In this document: piece after piece, positions 1 to 12,800 of the stretch
Layout of the letters: the number at the start of each line of letters is the position of its first letter
Position numbering within the stretch: the stretch's first letter is position 1
Source of the DNA: Rotaria macrura
Lineage: Eukaryota > Rotifera > Eurotatoria > Philodinida > Philodinidae
NCBI GenBank assembly: GCA_900239685.1
Contig: OENT01000330.1
Span: forward strand, 62,001 to 126,000
DNA length: 64,000 bases
Direction of reading: 5' to 3'
Made by a program: the position numbers and the translations under genes
Notes under the pieces: generated by a model
The model's database searches: none
Seen by the model: only the letters and a program-made list of their open reading frames with translations
Told to the model about the DNA's origin: nothing

Positions 1-14
1 AAATGATGTCTTAC

Positions 15-812
15 TGCTTCACTTGAAATCGACGTAAAACTTGAACTAATAAGTATTCAGACCGTATATTTTCATAAAACAATCCTCGTTGTACATCATC
101 TGCGAGAATATATTTCTGTTCAATTTAGATGATACGTCTTTTTATTGTTGTAAAATAATTGTCTGTATCTCAAGGAATTCGTATTCAAATGAAAGATCAT
201 AAAATACGTAGTCGTTTTTATCTAGTCAATCAAGGTTATAGTGATAAGAAATATTTCGTAGGATCGACAAAACTATGTAATGTAAACTTGTATGTTATCT
301 ATTGAGGGTATATATTGCATATATAATTCCTAACTGATCTACGGAAAACAGTTGAAATTATCTACCTGTCGTTTTTCTTGTAATTCATGTAAATGTCGAT
401 TTTCATATTCATCCGATAGTGCATGATCCGATGGAACATGTTTAATATTGAAAATTTCGGTTACTATAGCACTTTCTCGTATTCCATCACTAAATAGATG
501 TTTGATGTAAATTTGAAAATTTATTTCTTTTCAAAGTTCGTACCGTGATACGGCTATAGCTCGAACTGTTACTTTGCCTGTATTGGCTAGTTCTCGTGGA
601 ATATAAAATGGTTTTTTATATTGAATTGTCGAACGTCGTGTTGCTAATGTAATTAATGCATCTGGCTTAGAACCATCTAATGTATAATAAATATCAAAGT
701 CATTTGCCTCACATCGTATTTCAAGTAATGTATTTGTATCGATAAGATTTTTTGATATTTGTCCAGTACGTAATGGAATTATGGACGGAGCAGATATTAT
801 ACCAAAAGTCAT
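15..812 (-). CDS. DZANK1: DZANK1 homologue, 5' part (continues off left edge)
   Basis: This is the N-terminal part of a protein like double zinc ribbon and ankyrin repeat-containing protein 1, a scaffold tied to dynein-based transport in ciliated cells of vertebrates (family knowledge). The first exon (812 down to 544) starts with an ATG and reads MTFGIISAPSIIPLR, then IYYTLDGSKPDALI and VRAIAVSR. These match the conserved N-terminal chitobiase-like region of DZANK1. GT-AG junctions join it to exon 2 (489-366, with GIRESAIVTEIFNI) and probably exon 3 (115-15, with DVQRGLFYENIRSEYLL). Phases close: 269 nt, then 124 nt, then a phase-0 junction. The zinc ribbons and ankyrin repeats would lie left of the window. 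Exons 1 and 2 are strong; exon 3 rests only on the open frame and splice sites. Confidence 0.85.
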
Positions 813-1035
813 TTTATTTTAAAACTGGAAATAAATTACATTGGCATGAAACCATATCAAATGTTTTTACATCAACGGTTGTCAAGCGAGCGAGAGCGAG
901 ATATATAAGTAACTCTATGATTGGTTAGGTTTTTTATCCAATCAATAATAAAAAAAAGAATATATAGACAATAAGTCGAAATGAAATTTCATTCATAATT
1001 GTATGTAGGTATAAAATAAATAAAACTAAACTACT
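813..1035. promoter_or_regulatory. Shared DZANK1/CDC45 intergenic promoter region
   Basis: Only 223 bp separate the start codons of the divergent DZANK1 and CDC45 genes, so the two promoters must share this space. Visible motifs are a TATATAAG stretch (902-909), an inverted CCAAT box (ATTGG at 920-924) and a forward CCAAT box (938-942) about 15 bp further on. A GAGCGAGAGCGAG stretch precedes the TATA-like motif. Start sites are not known; the motif roles are inference. Confidence 0.45.
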
Positions 1036-3713
1036 ATGGTATTTATACGTGATTTAAAACGTGAATTTTTCGATTTTATTTCTAAACAACAACGTCGATT
1101 ACTTGTCTTTGTTCATCTTGATGTTGATAGTTTATGTGCTTGGAAAATTTTTCAGCATTTATTACAATGTGAACATATCACATATACATGTTTACCAGTT
1201 TTATACAAATATGATTTAGAAAATGGTCACATGCAACATGTTAGTAGTGGAATTAAATCGCTTTTATTTATTAATTGTGGTTCAACACTTGATTTATATG
1301 ATTTTTTATCACTCGATTCAATTGAAAACAATAGCAATGATGAAAATAATATAACATTGTTTGTTCTCGATAGTTTACGTCCAATTGAACATCGTAATGT
1401 CTATGATGCAAAGCAAATTCGTATACTTATATTACCAAATAAAATTGACATGGAAAAAAAACGTGTACCACAGTATGAAGAATTATTTCATGAAATATAC
1501 GATGATGATGATGTTGAGAATGATGATAGTCAAAGTGATGATAATAATGATGATGATGATGATGATAATATAAGTATGAGAATTGAAAGTACAGATGCAC
1601 GAGAAAAACGTCTGAAACGACATTGGTTGAAAAAACGTGATAGAGCCTTGGCAAATTATTATAAATATCGAACACATTCATATTCATCGGCATTGATTAT
1701 GTTCGAATTAGCTTATCTATTATCAAAAGATACCAATGAACAATTATGGTATGAAGAAAATTTATTTTGATTTCAAACGACTTATGAGAAGTTGTTACAG
1801 TTTTGGATTCACATAAAGTAGAACGAAAAATTCTCCAGAGACTAATATAGTTTCAGTTAGAAATCTCATTCTCGAATCATAAATATTCGAATGTACTTTC
1901 AATTTAATGATGAACTATCGTGAGTTCTCTAGAGAAGAGTCTATCGATTCGAACGAAATACTTGTTTTCAGTAGAGTGTACTGAACGCTATTATGTATTT
2001 CAAAAAAGGACACACTTGGTTATGTTTTGTCAGAAACACGATAGAAAGGCAAGATTTTCATCGTTGAAAAGAGTAGACTCTGGAACACTTGTAAGTTGGA
2101 TAATTCAAAATAGTTAAAACAATCTTTTCGTCCGAAGACATTGAACTTGCAAAATGTAATCATTTTCCTTGGATAATTCGAAAGATACTGTTGAATATCT
2201 CGAAGAAGAATAATGTTGTTCAGCTGACATTTTCAGGATATGCTATAGACCCTTGAATATGTCTCAGGACAAAACTTCAACTAGAAATTCAAGGGATTTA
2301 GTCTTCCTATAGAAAACATTAGCCTACAATATGGAGAAATTTAAATGATGAACATACCTGTCTAGAGGAAGAAACTATCAATTTTTCAGAAATCTCTGAA
2401 AATAGTGTTCATGATCGGATGTATTTACAGTCTTGATTGTGTTCTTTATAACGATGAAAAACATACGGTTCTATCCCATTCCTATCACTACTTTCTTTCG
2501 GAGCTCATCTCCATAAATCAATTCTTTTTCAGGTACGCTATCATTGGTGTCACTGAACAACTACTGCATGGACGTATTGATCGTGATTATTCTTCAAAGT
2601 CATGTTCTACGTCTTAATCATCAAACATCGACGCCTAACTCTATCGATGATAATAATACATCATTAAATGCAAATAATTCCAAATTGTCAATGGATTGTA
2701 TAAATATTAAATTTGATGAAGATATTAATTTTCATCTTTTACGACATTGGTCATTCTATGAATCCATATGTCATACGCATGATATGTTCATTTCATTTAA
2801 ATTATGGTCATCACGTGGTTTATCACAATTAAAAGAATTTCTTGCCGATCTTGGCATTCCGAAACGTGAATATGAACAAAATTATCGTGATATGAATATT
2901 AAATATAAATTAAATATAAGAAAACTCATATTAGAAAAACGTTTACAAGATAAATATCATTATACAACAAATACAATTATACTTCCAACATTTTTATTAT
3001 CAAGCGGTTTTACATTAAAATTATCACCACTCGATATTGTCTATTCTGTTATGTCAACATTACAAACATCACCAGACATATCATTATCATCAGCATCATC
3101 GTCTATAATGATTGATTTAACTGAACGTTTTTCATATGCATTATCATGTTTAAATCATACACAACTAGCACATTATTTAAATGGTATTGAATTAGAAAAA
3201 GTCTTCACAAATAAAACACATTATCTAATTGAAACATTATTACAATCAGATAAAAATTTATCATTCGATAATACAATACCATTTATATTACTTAAATTTG
3301 ATCAAAACATGTTCAATTCATCGACAACAGGTGATCATACAAAACCATGTGGATTTTTTACACATCCATATCAAGCATATTTATTTGCACGTAATGCATT
3401 ACAAATATTAATATCGTATACATCGTCATCGACTAATGTTGCCAAGAAGAAAAAATCGAAACATCTACAACGTTTACCATTAATTTTAATGGCACCCTAT
3501 TCATTAACAGGACAAGAATTAGTCGAAATTGTTGTTGGTGTTCCATCATTGAATAGTCTAATGATGAATTCATTTTCAACATTATTCGAAGCAGCTGATC
3601 GTCGTTGTGGTAATGTTGCTAAGTTTGTATTTTTCGATCATTCTGTATTATTATTACAAGAACAACATCAACAAAAATTTATCGATGCATTAATGTTCGT
3701 ACTGGCAAAATAA
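1036..3713 (+). CDS. CDC45: CDC45 replication factor, with one apparent frameshift
   Basis: CDC45 is the subunit of the CMG helicase (CDC45-MCM2-7-GINS) that unwinds DNA at replication forks in the nucleus. Exon 1 (1036-1748) carries the degenerate DHH-phosphoesterase-like start (LVFVHLDVDSLCAWKI), LFINCGSTLDL, an acidic loop encoded by a run of GAT codons (about 1501-1566) as in other CDC45 proteins, and SSALIMFELAYLLSKD. The intron is 1749-2532. Exon 2 (2533-3713) begins YAIIGVTEQLLHGRI. The conserved reading then resumes one base off, near 2575-2600, as ILQSHVLRLNH, SFYESICHTH, LKEFLADLGIPKREY and finally FIDALMFVLAK. No alternative GT-AG junction I tried restores the frame. The rest is intact, so this is either an assembly indel or a recent mutation. 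A poly(A) signal AATAAA is at 3728-3733. Start chosen: the only ATG before the conserved N-terminus. Confidence 0.9.
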
Positions 3714-3894
3714 ATAACAAAGTTATCAATAAATATATACATATATATATTTTTTTTTTCGTGCGTTTGTTTGTATATGTTATGACATTTATTTTATATA
3801 TATATATACATATGTATGCATATAAAATGACGAGAGTTATCAAAAGAATTTTTGGTTGGTTCGTCATCATATTATCTTTTGTTGAATTATCTAG

Positions 3895-6800
3895 ATGAGT
3901 GACGACGCACTTTTCGATGTATTCGATCAAGATGAACCGAGTGCTATTGTTGAATTACCAAAGAATACTACTGTTATCATCGAACAACAACAGCAACCAA
4001 CAACAACTATTGTCATGTAAGAAGTGGATGAAGATTTCGAACAGACACGATTCGTATTCGCATTGCAGAAAAAATCTTCATTTTTCTTTTGCAAGTTGTG
4101 TAGTTTAAGTTATTTTTATAGTTAGATAAAATCGAATTGAATATGGTGTTTTTCAAGAAAGATCTTCTGAATTCGTAGAAATCCGATTGGTTGAAATGAC
4201 AATGTGTCACATTTACTGAAACATTTTACGATTCTTGTTGTAAATTTGAGAATCGAGTTTTATTTTCGTCAATGTCAACTACATAGATTTGTAGACCTCT
4301 AATTTTTTCAAATATTAATTTAAGACTAACCAATCATAAGTTCATACTCAACTCTCTAACTGACTGTTAGATTGTATGACAGTAAGAGAACCCCTCCATC
4401 TCGTTTCGGACACTTTTGGAGAACCATTCAACAGAAAAATTTCAAAAACTTGCCGACTAAATAGATCTTGAAGGGTAGAACAAACGTTGTCCTAGACTCA
4501 ACGTTTCCTTCAGGGAGATGTAGGCGTCCCATAGTCGCTCTGAGCTGGTATGTTTATGTGAGTAGAGACGTTTTTTTTTGAGATACTATAGGATAATCAT
4601 TTCTTTTTGGTTTCTTTCGAAGAAAAAGGTCAGAATACGAGAAGCACCCTAAAAGATGCATATACTATAACATAGTACTTGCCTTGTGAGACGAAGAAAA
4701 ACTCAGCAGTACAATAGTTTTTAAAAATTAAAAAACCTAGACACCCTGAAGTGTCACTAATATCCGTAGAAAGAAAGTTTGAACCCGAAAAACCGGAAAA
4801 GAACTAAACGTCCTATACCACTACGACAATTATTTTACTCTTTCGCTCTTATTTATGATTTACAGTGATGGGTGAGTTCTGTAAACATCATCAATAGACA
4901 GATCCATTCAAAACAAGCGTAGAGCAGAAATAGATCGAAAATTTTTGATACAGAAAGGGAGGCGGCGTCTCCTGAAATTTTTACAACAGAAAATGTTGCC
5001 TATGGAGTGAAACTTTAAATAAATATAAAAGTGAAGGCATACAGAAAAGGAAATTAATGTTTTATATCTCTTGGAATCAAGGAATATACCTCTTGTAAAT
5101 ATTTTAACATGATCAAATCGAATGGAAAATGTTTAACTGTATCTTACATTAAGTCGACTTTTAAGTGCGAACGTTGGTGTTTTTTGGATTGTGAGTAGGA
5201 TGCGGAACAGGCATTGGTGAAAGAATAGGCTATATGGGGATGCATCATAGTTTTATTTTAGTAGTGATTAAATCATTTTTTTTTTCTAATAGAAAAGAAG
5301 AAGAACATGATAATGTTGAAAAAGTTCCTCCTCATGATAAACGTTCATGGGACGATGAAGATGGACAAACAGATGAGAATATAAAACGAACTCGAACTGA
5401 ATTATTAACCGAAACTGGTTCAGGAAGGTAATTTACTAATTTTCTACTTTTAATGTTTCAATAAAGATTTTCTTTTCATATAGTTTTTTTGAAAATGTTC
5501 CACGAATGCAAATTCATACTGTTGAAACAATCGAATCATGTTTACATGAAGTATGATCTTGGTTTGTTAAAATATTTTAAAGTATTTCATCCATGTAGGT
5601 TGTTTTACCACCTAATTTTGAATATGTACCATTGAAAGCACCTGCCGGTCCACCGGCTAAAGAATATAGATTTAATCTTGATCCATTTCAACGTGAAGCT
5701 ATAACATGTTTACAAAATAATCAATCCGTACTTGTTTCAGCTCATACATCAGCTGGAAAAACTGTTGTCGCTGAGTATGTCGAAATATGATTTGCATAGA
5801 ATTTCTGAAATCTATTTTTCACTATATATTAGATATGCTGTTGCTATGGCATTACGTGATAAACAACGTGTTATTTATACAACACCAATAAAAGCATTAA
5901 GTAATCAGAAATATCGTGAGTTACACGAAGAATTTCAAGATGTTGGTCTTATGACTGGTGATGTTACACTTAATCCATCTGCATCATGTCTTATCATGAC
6001 AACAGAAGTATTAAACAAGAACTTTCTCGTTTTTAATTCTATTCTAAAATCTCTTTTCATTTAGATTCTTCGATCAATGCTTTATCGAGGTTCAGAAATA
6101 ACTCGTGAAGTTGCATGGGTTATATTTGATGAAATACATTATCTTCGAGATAAAGGTTAAACGAAAATGAATTAATCAATGTAAAAATAAACTACGATCT
6201 ATTTCAATGTTCTAGAACGTGGTGTCATATGGGAAGAAACAATTATTTTATTACCGGATAATGTTCATTATGTATTTCTATCAGCTACTATACCCAATGC
6301 AAAACAATTTGCTGAATGGATTTCATTTCTTCATAATCAAGTAACTATATTTATCTCCTGATATTAGAATATCGAACTTATCGTTCGATATGAGAGATTT
6401 CGAAAAATAGGACAGTTATTCTGTTACTAGAAAGTTGTTTCGTAGAATTCGATTGAAGACTCGAATTTTTGCCACATTATTCATAGCTGTTTGTAGCTGA
6501 CATGGTCTTCAATCAAAAGCAATTGATTAATTAGAATATTGACACATGATTGTTGCTCTATCAGTATGACTTTCTAGTAGAACTGGTAATTTCGATGAAT
6601 TCTCATGGAACAGTTAACCTTTTACGCCAGGATGAGTCGTTTTCGACCCATTCATTCATAGAATCTATCTGTTTGAGCTAATAAACACGGGATCTCAAGA
6701 TAATTCTTGAATATTGTGTTGAGCATTCAATTAGCGAAATAAACTAAACGTTTCTTACTGTTTCTTAGTTACGATATCAGTGCTGCAAAATGATGATTTT

Positions 6801-9800
6801 CTGATAAAATGGAAAAATCTGAATTTTTCGAAACAAATTGTTCTCTACCAGAAATCTTTCAAAATTTCTGTGGTATATTTGAAGGTGAACGTGTTCACTA
6901 CAAGACTAGATTTGTTTCGAAAGCTTGACGATAAGTCGACAGTTTACACATGTTAAGAAATGACATTGACCACGGAGCCACTCTTGAGCAACTGGAGATC
7001 AATCAAGGACAAAGCTAATACGGGTATTATAAACGTCAAGCCATGAGAACTTGAAATCATATTTATTATGAATTAAATATTTTCAGAGATTACAATATAG
7101 TTCGAAAAACAGTAGGTACTAATGTAATAAGATCCGTAAAAAAAACATCTAATTTTTGAGCATTTAGTTTGTTGGATCCGCTCGCTCCTTGTTTCTATTA
7201 CTCCAATAACATTGGATAGATGTTAGTAGTGTTGACTCAAGAAGGTACTCAAAGAAAAAAAAATCAAGGCTTATTAGAACGTTCAATGCTTTTTACCTAG
7301 CACACGACCCCTAGACAAATCCAACGAGATGGATATTCGACAGATCAGATCACATGATTGACATATTAGACAGACTAATACTCTATTTATAAAGTTATTT
7401 TTATCAGCCACTCTTCTGGAACCGTTTCAGTTTGTAAATGATTCAGAATGTTTGAACGTCGTTTGCAAGATTGTTTCAATATATTCTAAATCATACATGA
7501 CTAATGAAAATCGATGAGTCGAACTTGTGATAAAGTAAATCGTATTGTTTGATTTCATCTTAAATCAGCAAGGAAGTATTCGTGAAAATAAATAAATGCG
7601 GAAACTTCGGACTTATGTCCAAGAGTTATGTGTACTTCAAAAAGTGAATGAGACAAATCAGTCATCCTAGAATGTGTGCACGGATGAAGTATCTTGGTAA
7701 ACCTTTTTTTGAAACTCCAAAACTACTGATCATCTCAGACCTATCTAGGCAATTTTGTTTCTAGATGCAGTTTTTGTGCATTTGAGACCTTTTTGCAGCC
7801 AATGTTTTGTTAGAAAGCTCGATTTGGTTAAAAACTAATATCAGATTCGGAATCAGCCTTAAAAACTGAGTCGATTTATATACGTTGTGGATAATTCTGA
7901 GAAAAAAGTTCTTTTTGAAAAGATCCCTGTTATTCACCTCAGGGATGGTTTGGTCAATATTAATATCTATTGACTTCGGGTTTTTACCTTTCGATAGTCC
8001 TTTTAAATAGCTACAGAACCAGGTATTTGGTAAATCCCAACACTACTGGCCAACTGAGATATATCTAGACAATTTAGTTTCGGGATGCAGTTTTTGTTTA
8101 TTTCAAGACCTCTTTTTTGGGATGTTCTTTTAGAAAGCTTGATTTGGTTAAAAACTAATATCAGATTCGGAAGCAGCGTTAAAAACTGAGTCACTTTACA
8201 TAAGTTGTGGATAATTCTGAGAAAAAAGTTTTTTTTGAAAAAATCCCTGTACCCCACCTCAGGGATTGCTTGGTGAAAAATGACAATTTTTTCGATAACT
8301 CAACCATTTCTTGCCGGATCCTTCTCATCTTCGAACTCGACCGAGATATTGATGAGACAATTCTGTGCACAAAATTTCAACTCAATCGAATGTAATTGTG
8401 AAGAGTTATCGAATAAACGGACGGCCGGACGGACACACGGGCCGATTTTAGTAGTGTACTCACTTTTTGAGTACACAAAAAAGATCCGAATCGATTTGTT
8501 TTTATAGATTAGCCCTTGTGAAAAAAATAATTCTGTTACAAAATATTTACTCATTTTTCTGTCAATAGACAGCAACTAGTAAGACTCAACATGTTGTGTG
8601 ATATACTTAAATTAAATCAGAAAATTTGTGTCATCTTCGAAAGACCTAGAACTTGGTTTGAGCGGCAAACAAACAGATTTTTTGCTAATTCTTATAAGCC
8701 CCTTTTTCGAAGACGATGAATTCTGTAGATCGAACGCTGCTCTACGAAGTTTGACATCACACTGAGCTATAAACATTTTCTTAAGAACAATATATGAATA
8801 AAAGTTTTAACTTTTAGTGTTAAATCTTAATAGTGAAAATATTGGGAAAGAGTACAACATTTCGAGTCATTCTAGTTACGTTTGACGAGCATCAGTAAAA
8901 GTTCTGAAAAATGAATTTCAATCGATGATACTTAAATTCGTCAAAAACATTGGGTTAAATGGACTGTAAAATTTCGATCGAAAATTCTATTCCTTCCGTT
9001 CCATATTGAATGAATATTTAGATCATACTCGATATTTGTGATATACCAGAGGCATTCACTTTTCTTTTTGAATTTCAATTTTTAACTAATATTGTTTTCT
9101 TTTTTCTTCTAGCCTTGTCATGTAGTCTATACTGATGTTCGACCTGTTCCTCTTCATCATTATATCTACCCAGCCGGTGCCGATGGTCTTCATTTAGTTG
9201 TCGACGAAACGGTAGATGATTCATATTTCAACTATGTATTTATCATTTCGACTCTCTTCTAGGGTAAATTTCGTGAAGATAATTTTAGTTCAGCTATGGC
9301 AACATTACGTGATGTTGGCGATTCAGCAAAAGGTGATAAACGAGGACGACGTGGTGGTCTTAAAAGTAGGAAAATTCGTTCTTATCATAAACATATATAT
9401 TCGTTTTTCTTACTTTAATTTCATAGCTGAAACAAATGTATTTAAAATTGTTAAAATGATCATGGAACGCAATTTAGCACCAGTTATTGTGTTTAGTTTT
9501 AGTAAAAAAGATTGTGAAACATATGCATGTGCAATAGCAAAACTTGATTTTAATTCTGGTTTGTAATTGAAGAAAAAATCATCCTGTGAAATATATATAC
9601 TAAATGTATTTGTTTTTATCGAAATTCAAATAGAGGATGAAAAAATACTAGTCGAAGAAGTATTCAGTAATGCTATTGATCTATTATCTGATGAAGATAA
9701 AAGATTACCTCAAATCAATACAGTATTACCATTACTTAAGAAAGGTGTTGGAATACATCATTCAGGTTTATTACCAATTATTAAAGAAACAATTGAAATA

Positions 9801-12800
9801 CTTTTTGGCGAAGGTCTTATTAAAGCTTTATTTGCAACGGAAACATTTAGTATGGGTTTAAATATGCCTGCACGAACCGTTCTTTTTACAGCTCCGAGAA
9901 AATTCGATGGAAAAGAATTACGTTGGGTAATTAATTGAAGAAGAATAGTGTTTGCTATTATTTCGAAATGAATTTTGGTTTCTTTCTTCTAGATAACATC
10001 TGGTGAATATATTCAAATGAGTGGTCGAGCTGGACGTCGCGGAAAAGATGAACGTGGTATCGTTGTATTAATTATTGATGAACGAATGAGTCCAGCAACA
10101 GCTAAAGAAATTGTTAAAGTTCGTTGTTTGAAAAAACATCTTATGTTTTTATAATTGATTATTATTCATATTAGGGCAAAGCTGATCCACTGAATAGTGC
10201 ATTTAAATTAACTTATAATATGGTATTGAATTTATTACGTGTTGAAGGCATTAATCCTGAATTTATGTTAGAACGATCATTCTATCAATTTCAACATTTT
10301 TCATCGATTCCTGCACTTTATGAAAGTAAATATTTTTTTTAGGTCGATTCTGTAATCGAATTCTAAGAGACATCCGATGAAAATTTTCCACTGATCGATA
10401 GATCATGACAGATGAGTTTTGCTACTACGGTCACGTTGAGTTTCTAGCAAATTGATATCTTTACTAAATTGTAACCATAGATATATGATGTTGAATAAGA
10501 TATGGTATTCAATCGGATATGTGTTTATAAGACTAAAACGGTCGGTTTCGATTATCGAATTCTTATCTCTAGTTTTTCTTTCAATGAGACGCAAAAGATG
10601 TTAACTAACGATGTATTTTAATCATCGGTCCAGAATGGGAAATTGTAGAAGATCGAATGACATGTAAAATTGAAGAGAAATGAATTGTGAAAATATTTTC
10701 TAAAAAATCTCTTGCCACAATGTTCAAACCTGTTGTTTCGCTTGGTTATTCATAAATATGTTTTCGTATATGTTGGATATATAGAATTTTTAAGAAATAA
10801 TATCAATTACACATGATAATTTATGATACATATGTATGTTCATTGTAGAATTAAAAACTTGTGAACAACAATATGAATCAATTAAAATTGAAAATGAAGA
10901 AGAAATTGCAAGGTATTATAAATTAAAGAAGAAACTTGAACTTGTTCAAGATCAAATTGCAGCTGTGATGAACGAACCAAAATATCTATTACAATTTCTA
11001 CAACCTGGTCGTCTTGTTACAGTAAGTGATAGAATAATAAATCTCATAATTGATTGAAGTTCAAAGCAATGTGTATAGATTCTCGGAAAAATTTACACTT
11101 ATCTTTTATGCAGTAAAAATAGAATAAAACTCAGAGCTGCAAGTTTTACAAACATGGACAAGTGAAATATATCATCTGAAAAAGGACAGGCGCGCACAAG
11201 ACCATGGATCGGCCCATTGGTATTTTCTCAGATAAACCCTACTGCATTTTATATCAAGGAAAAGAGCACGCCAAGAAGAACATTTATAGAACGAAACTTA
11301 TGAGATTTTGATTGAATTTTGAAGACTAAAACTTATTAACAAAAATCGCATTTTTCGTCACCTATTGAATAATTGTTCTGTGCGCTATGGATTCAATTCC
11401 ATAACACATTTATAAGAAAAACTGGTACTTTAATTATCACTTTGATAGCTCCTGAATAGGGCTTCAATTCTATATACAAACGATCGATTGATGCATTAGT
11501 TCCATGAGATAAAGATCCAATTTATTGACAAGTACTATTAATATTTTTACTATATTTGTCATTTATCCTCATCTTTCAGCAAATAATTTAGTCTAAAAAT
11601 TGAAGTCACCAAGCTTCTTGTGTTACTCATTTGATCGTCTTTTTCAAAAGCTTCAAAATCATACGTATTGCAGAGTAAAAAAAATATGACCACTAGAAAA
11701 ATTCAGAAGTGCACTCTTCTCAGGATAGGATTTCGTACATTTTTTACTGGAAAATAAACAGTCTAATATCAAACAAATACAATATTTGAAATGAACAGGA
11801 GAAATTGAGTCGATTTGTATATGTTTCAAAATTTTCAGAGACAGTTTGTTTTTCATCGAAATATTTCACCGTACTCCCCCTCAGGGAATTTTCAAAATTT
11901 GAGATCACTCGAACTGATTACTTGATGGTTTATTTCCCTGCCATTTCATTTTCATTTGCATTTTAGAAGCTCAAGTACGTCATCTCAACGGAAAATTGTT
12001 ATTTTTGAGAGATCTCAAATTTTGAAAATTCCCTGAGGGGGAGTACGGTGAAATATTTCGATGAAAAACAAACTGTCTCTGAAAAATTTGAAAAATATAC
12101 AAATCGACTCAATTTCTCCTGTTCATTTCAAATATTGTATTTGTTTGATATTAGACTGTTTATTTTCCAGTAAAAACAGGCTTATTACCAGTAAAAAATG
12201 TACGAAATCCTATCCTGAGAAGAGTGCACTTCTGAATTTTTCTAGTGGTCATATTTTTTTTACTCTGCAATACGTATGATTTTGAAGCTTTTGAAGAAAG
12301 CTATCAAGTGAGTAAGACAAGAAGTTTGGTTACTCTAACTTTCAGGTTCGGATGTTTCTTGAAAATTACTTGAGATGACAAATATAGGAAAAATACTAAT
12401 AGTACTGTTTAGTACATTCAATCTTAATGTACTGTAGCTTGATAATAGATTAATAATTTATATTTAGAATTGAAGCCCTATTCAGGAGCTATCAAAGTGA
12501 TAATTAAAGTACCAGTTTTTCTTATAAATGTGTTATGGAATTGAATCCATAGCGCACAGAACAATTATTCAGTAGGTGACGAAAAATGCGATTTTTGTTA
12601 ATAAGTTTTAGTCTTCCAAATTCAATCAAAATCTCATAAGTTTCGTTCTATAAATGTTCTTCTTGGCGTGCTCTTTTCCTTGATATAAAATGCAGTAGGG
12701 TTTATCTGAGAAAATACCAATGGGCCGATCCATGGTCTTGTGCGCCCCCGTCTTTTTGTTTTGCACACTAATAAATCAATCCTTTATATTTTGCATATGA

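Noticed and set aside
1361-1693. Open frames on both strands over the GAT repeat in CDC45
   Set aside because: They are shadows of the low-complexity acidic stretch in CDC45.
2533-2610. A small extra intron in CDC45 exon 2 to explain the frame change
   Set aside because: The only intron-sized GT-AG pair (2547-2600, 54 nt) does not restore the conserved frame and would remove conserved residues.
11659-12279. Two matching short open frames in MTR4 intron 14
   Set aside because: They are the same sequence in the two arms of the fold-back; no family resemblance.
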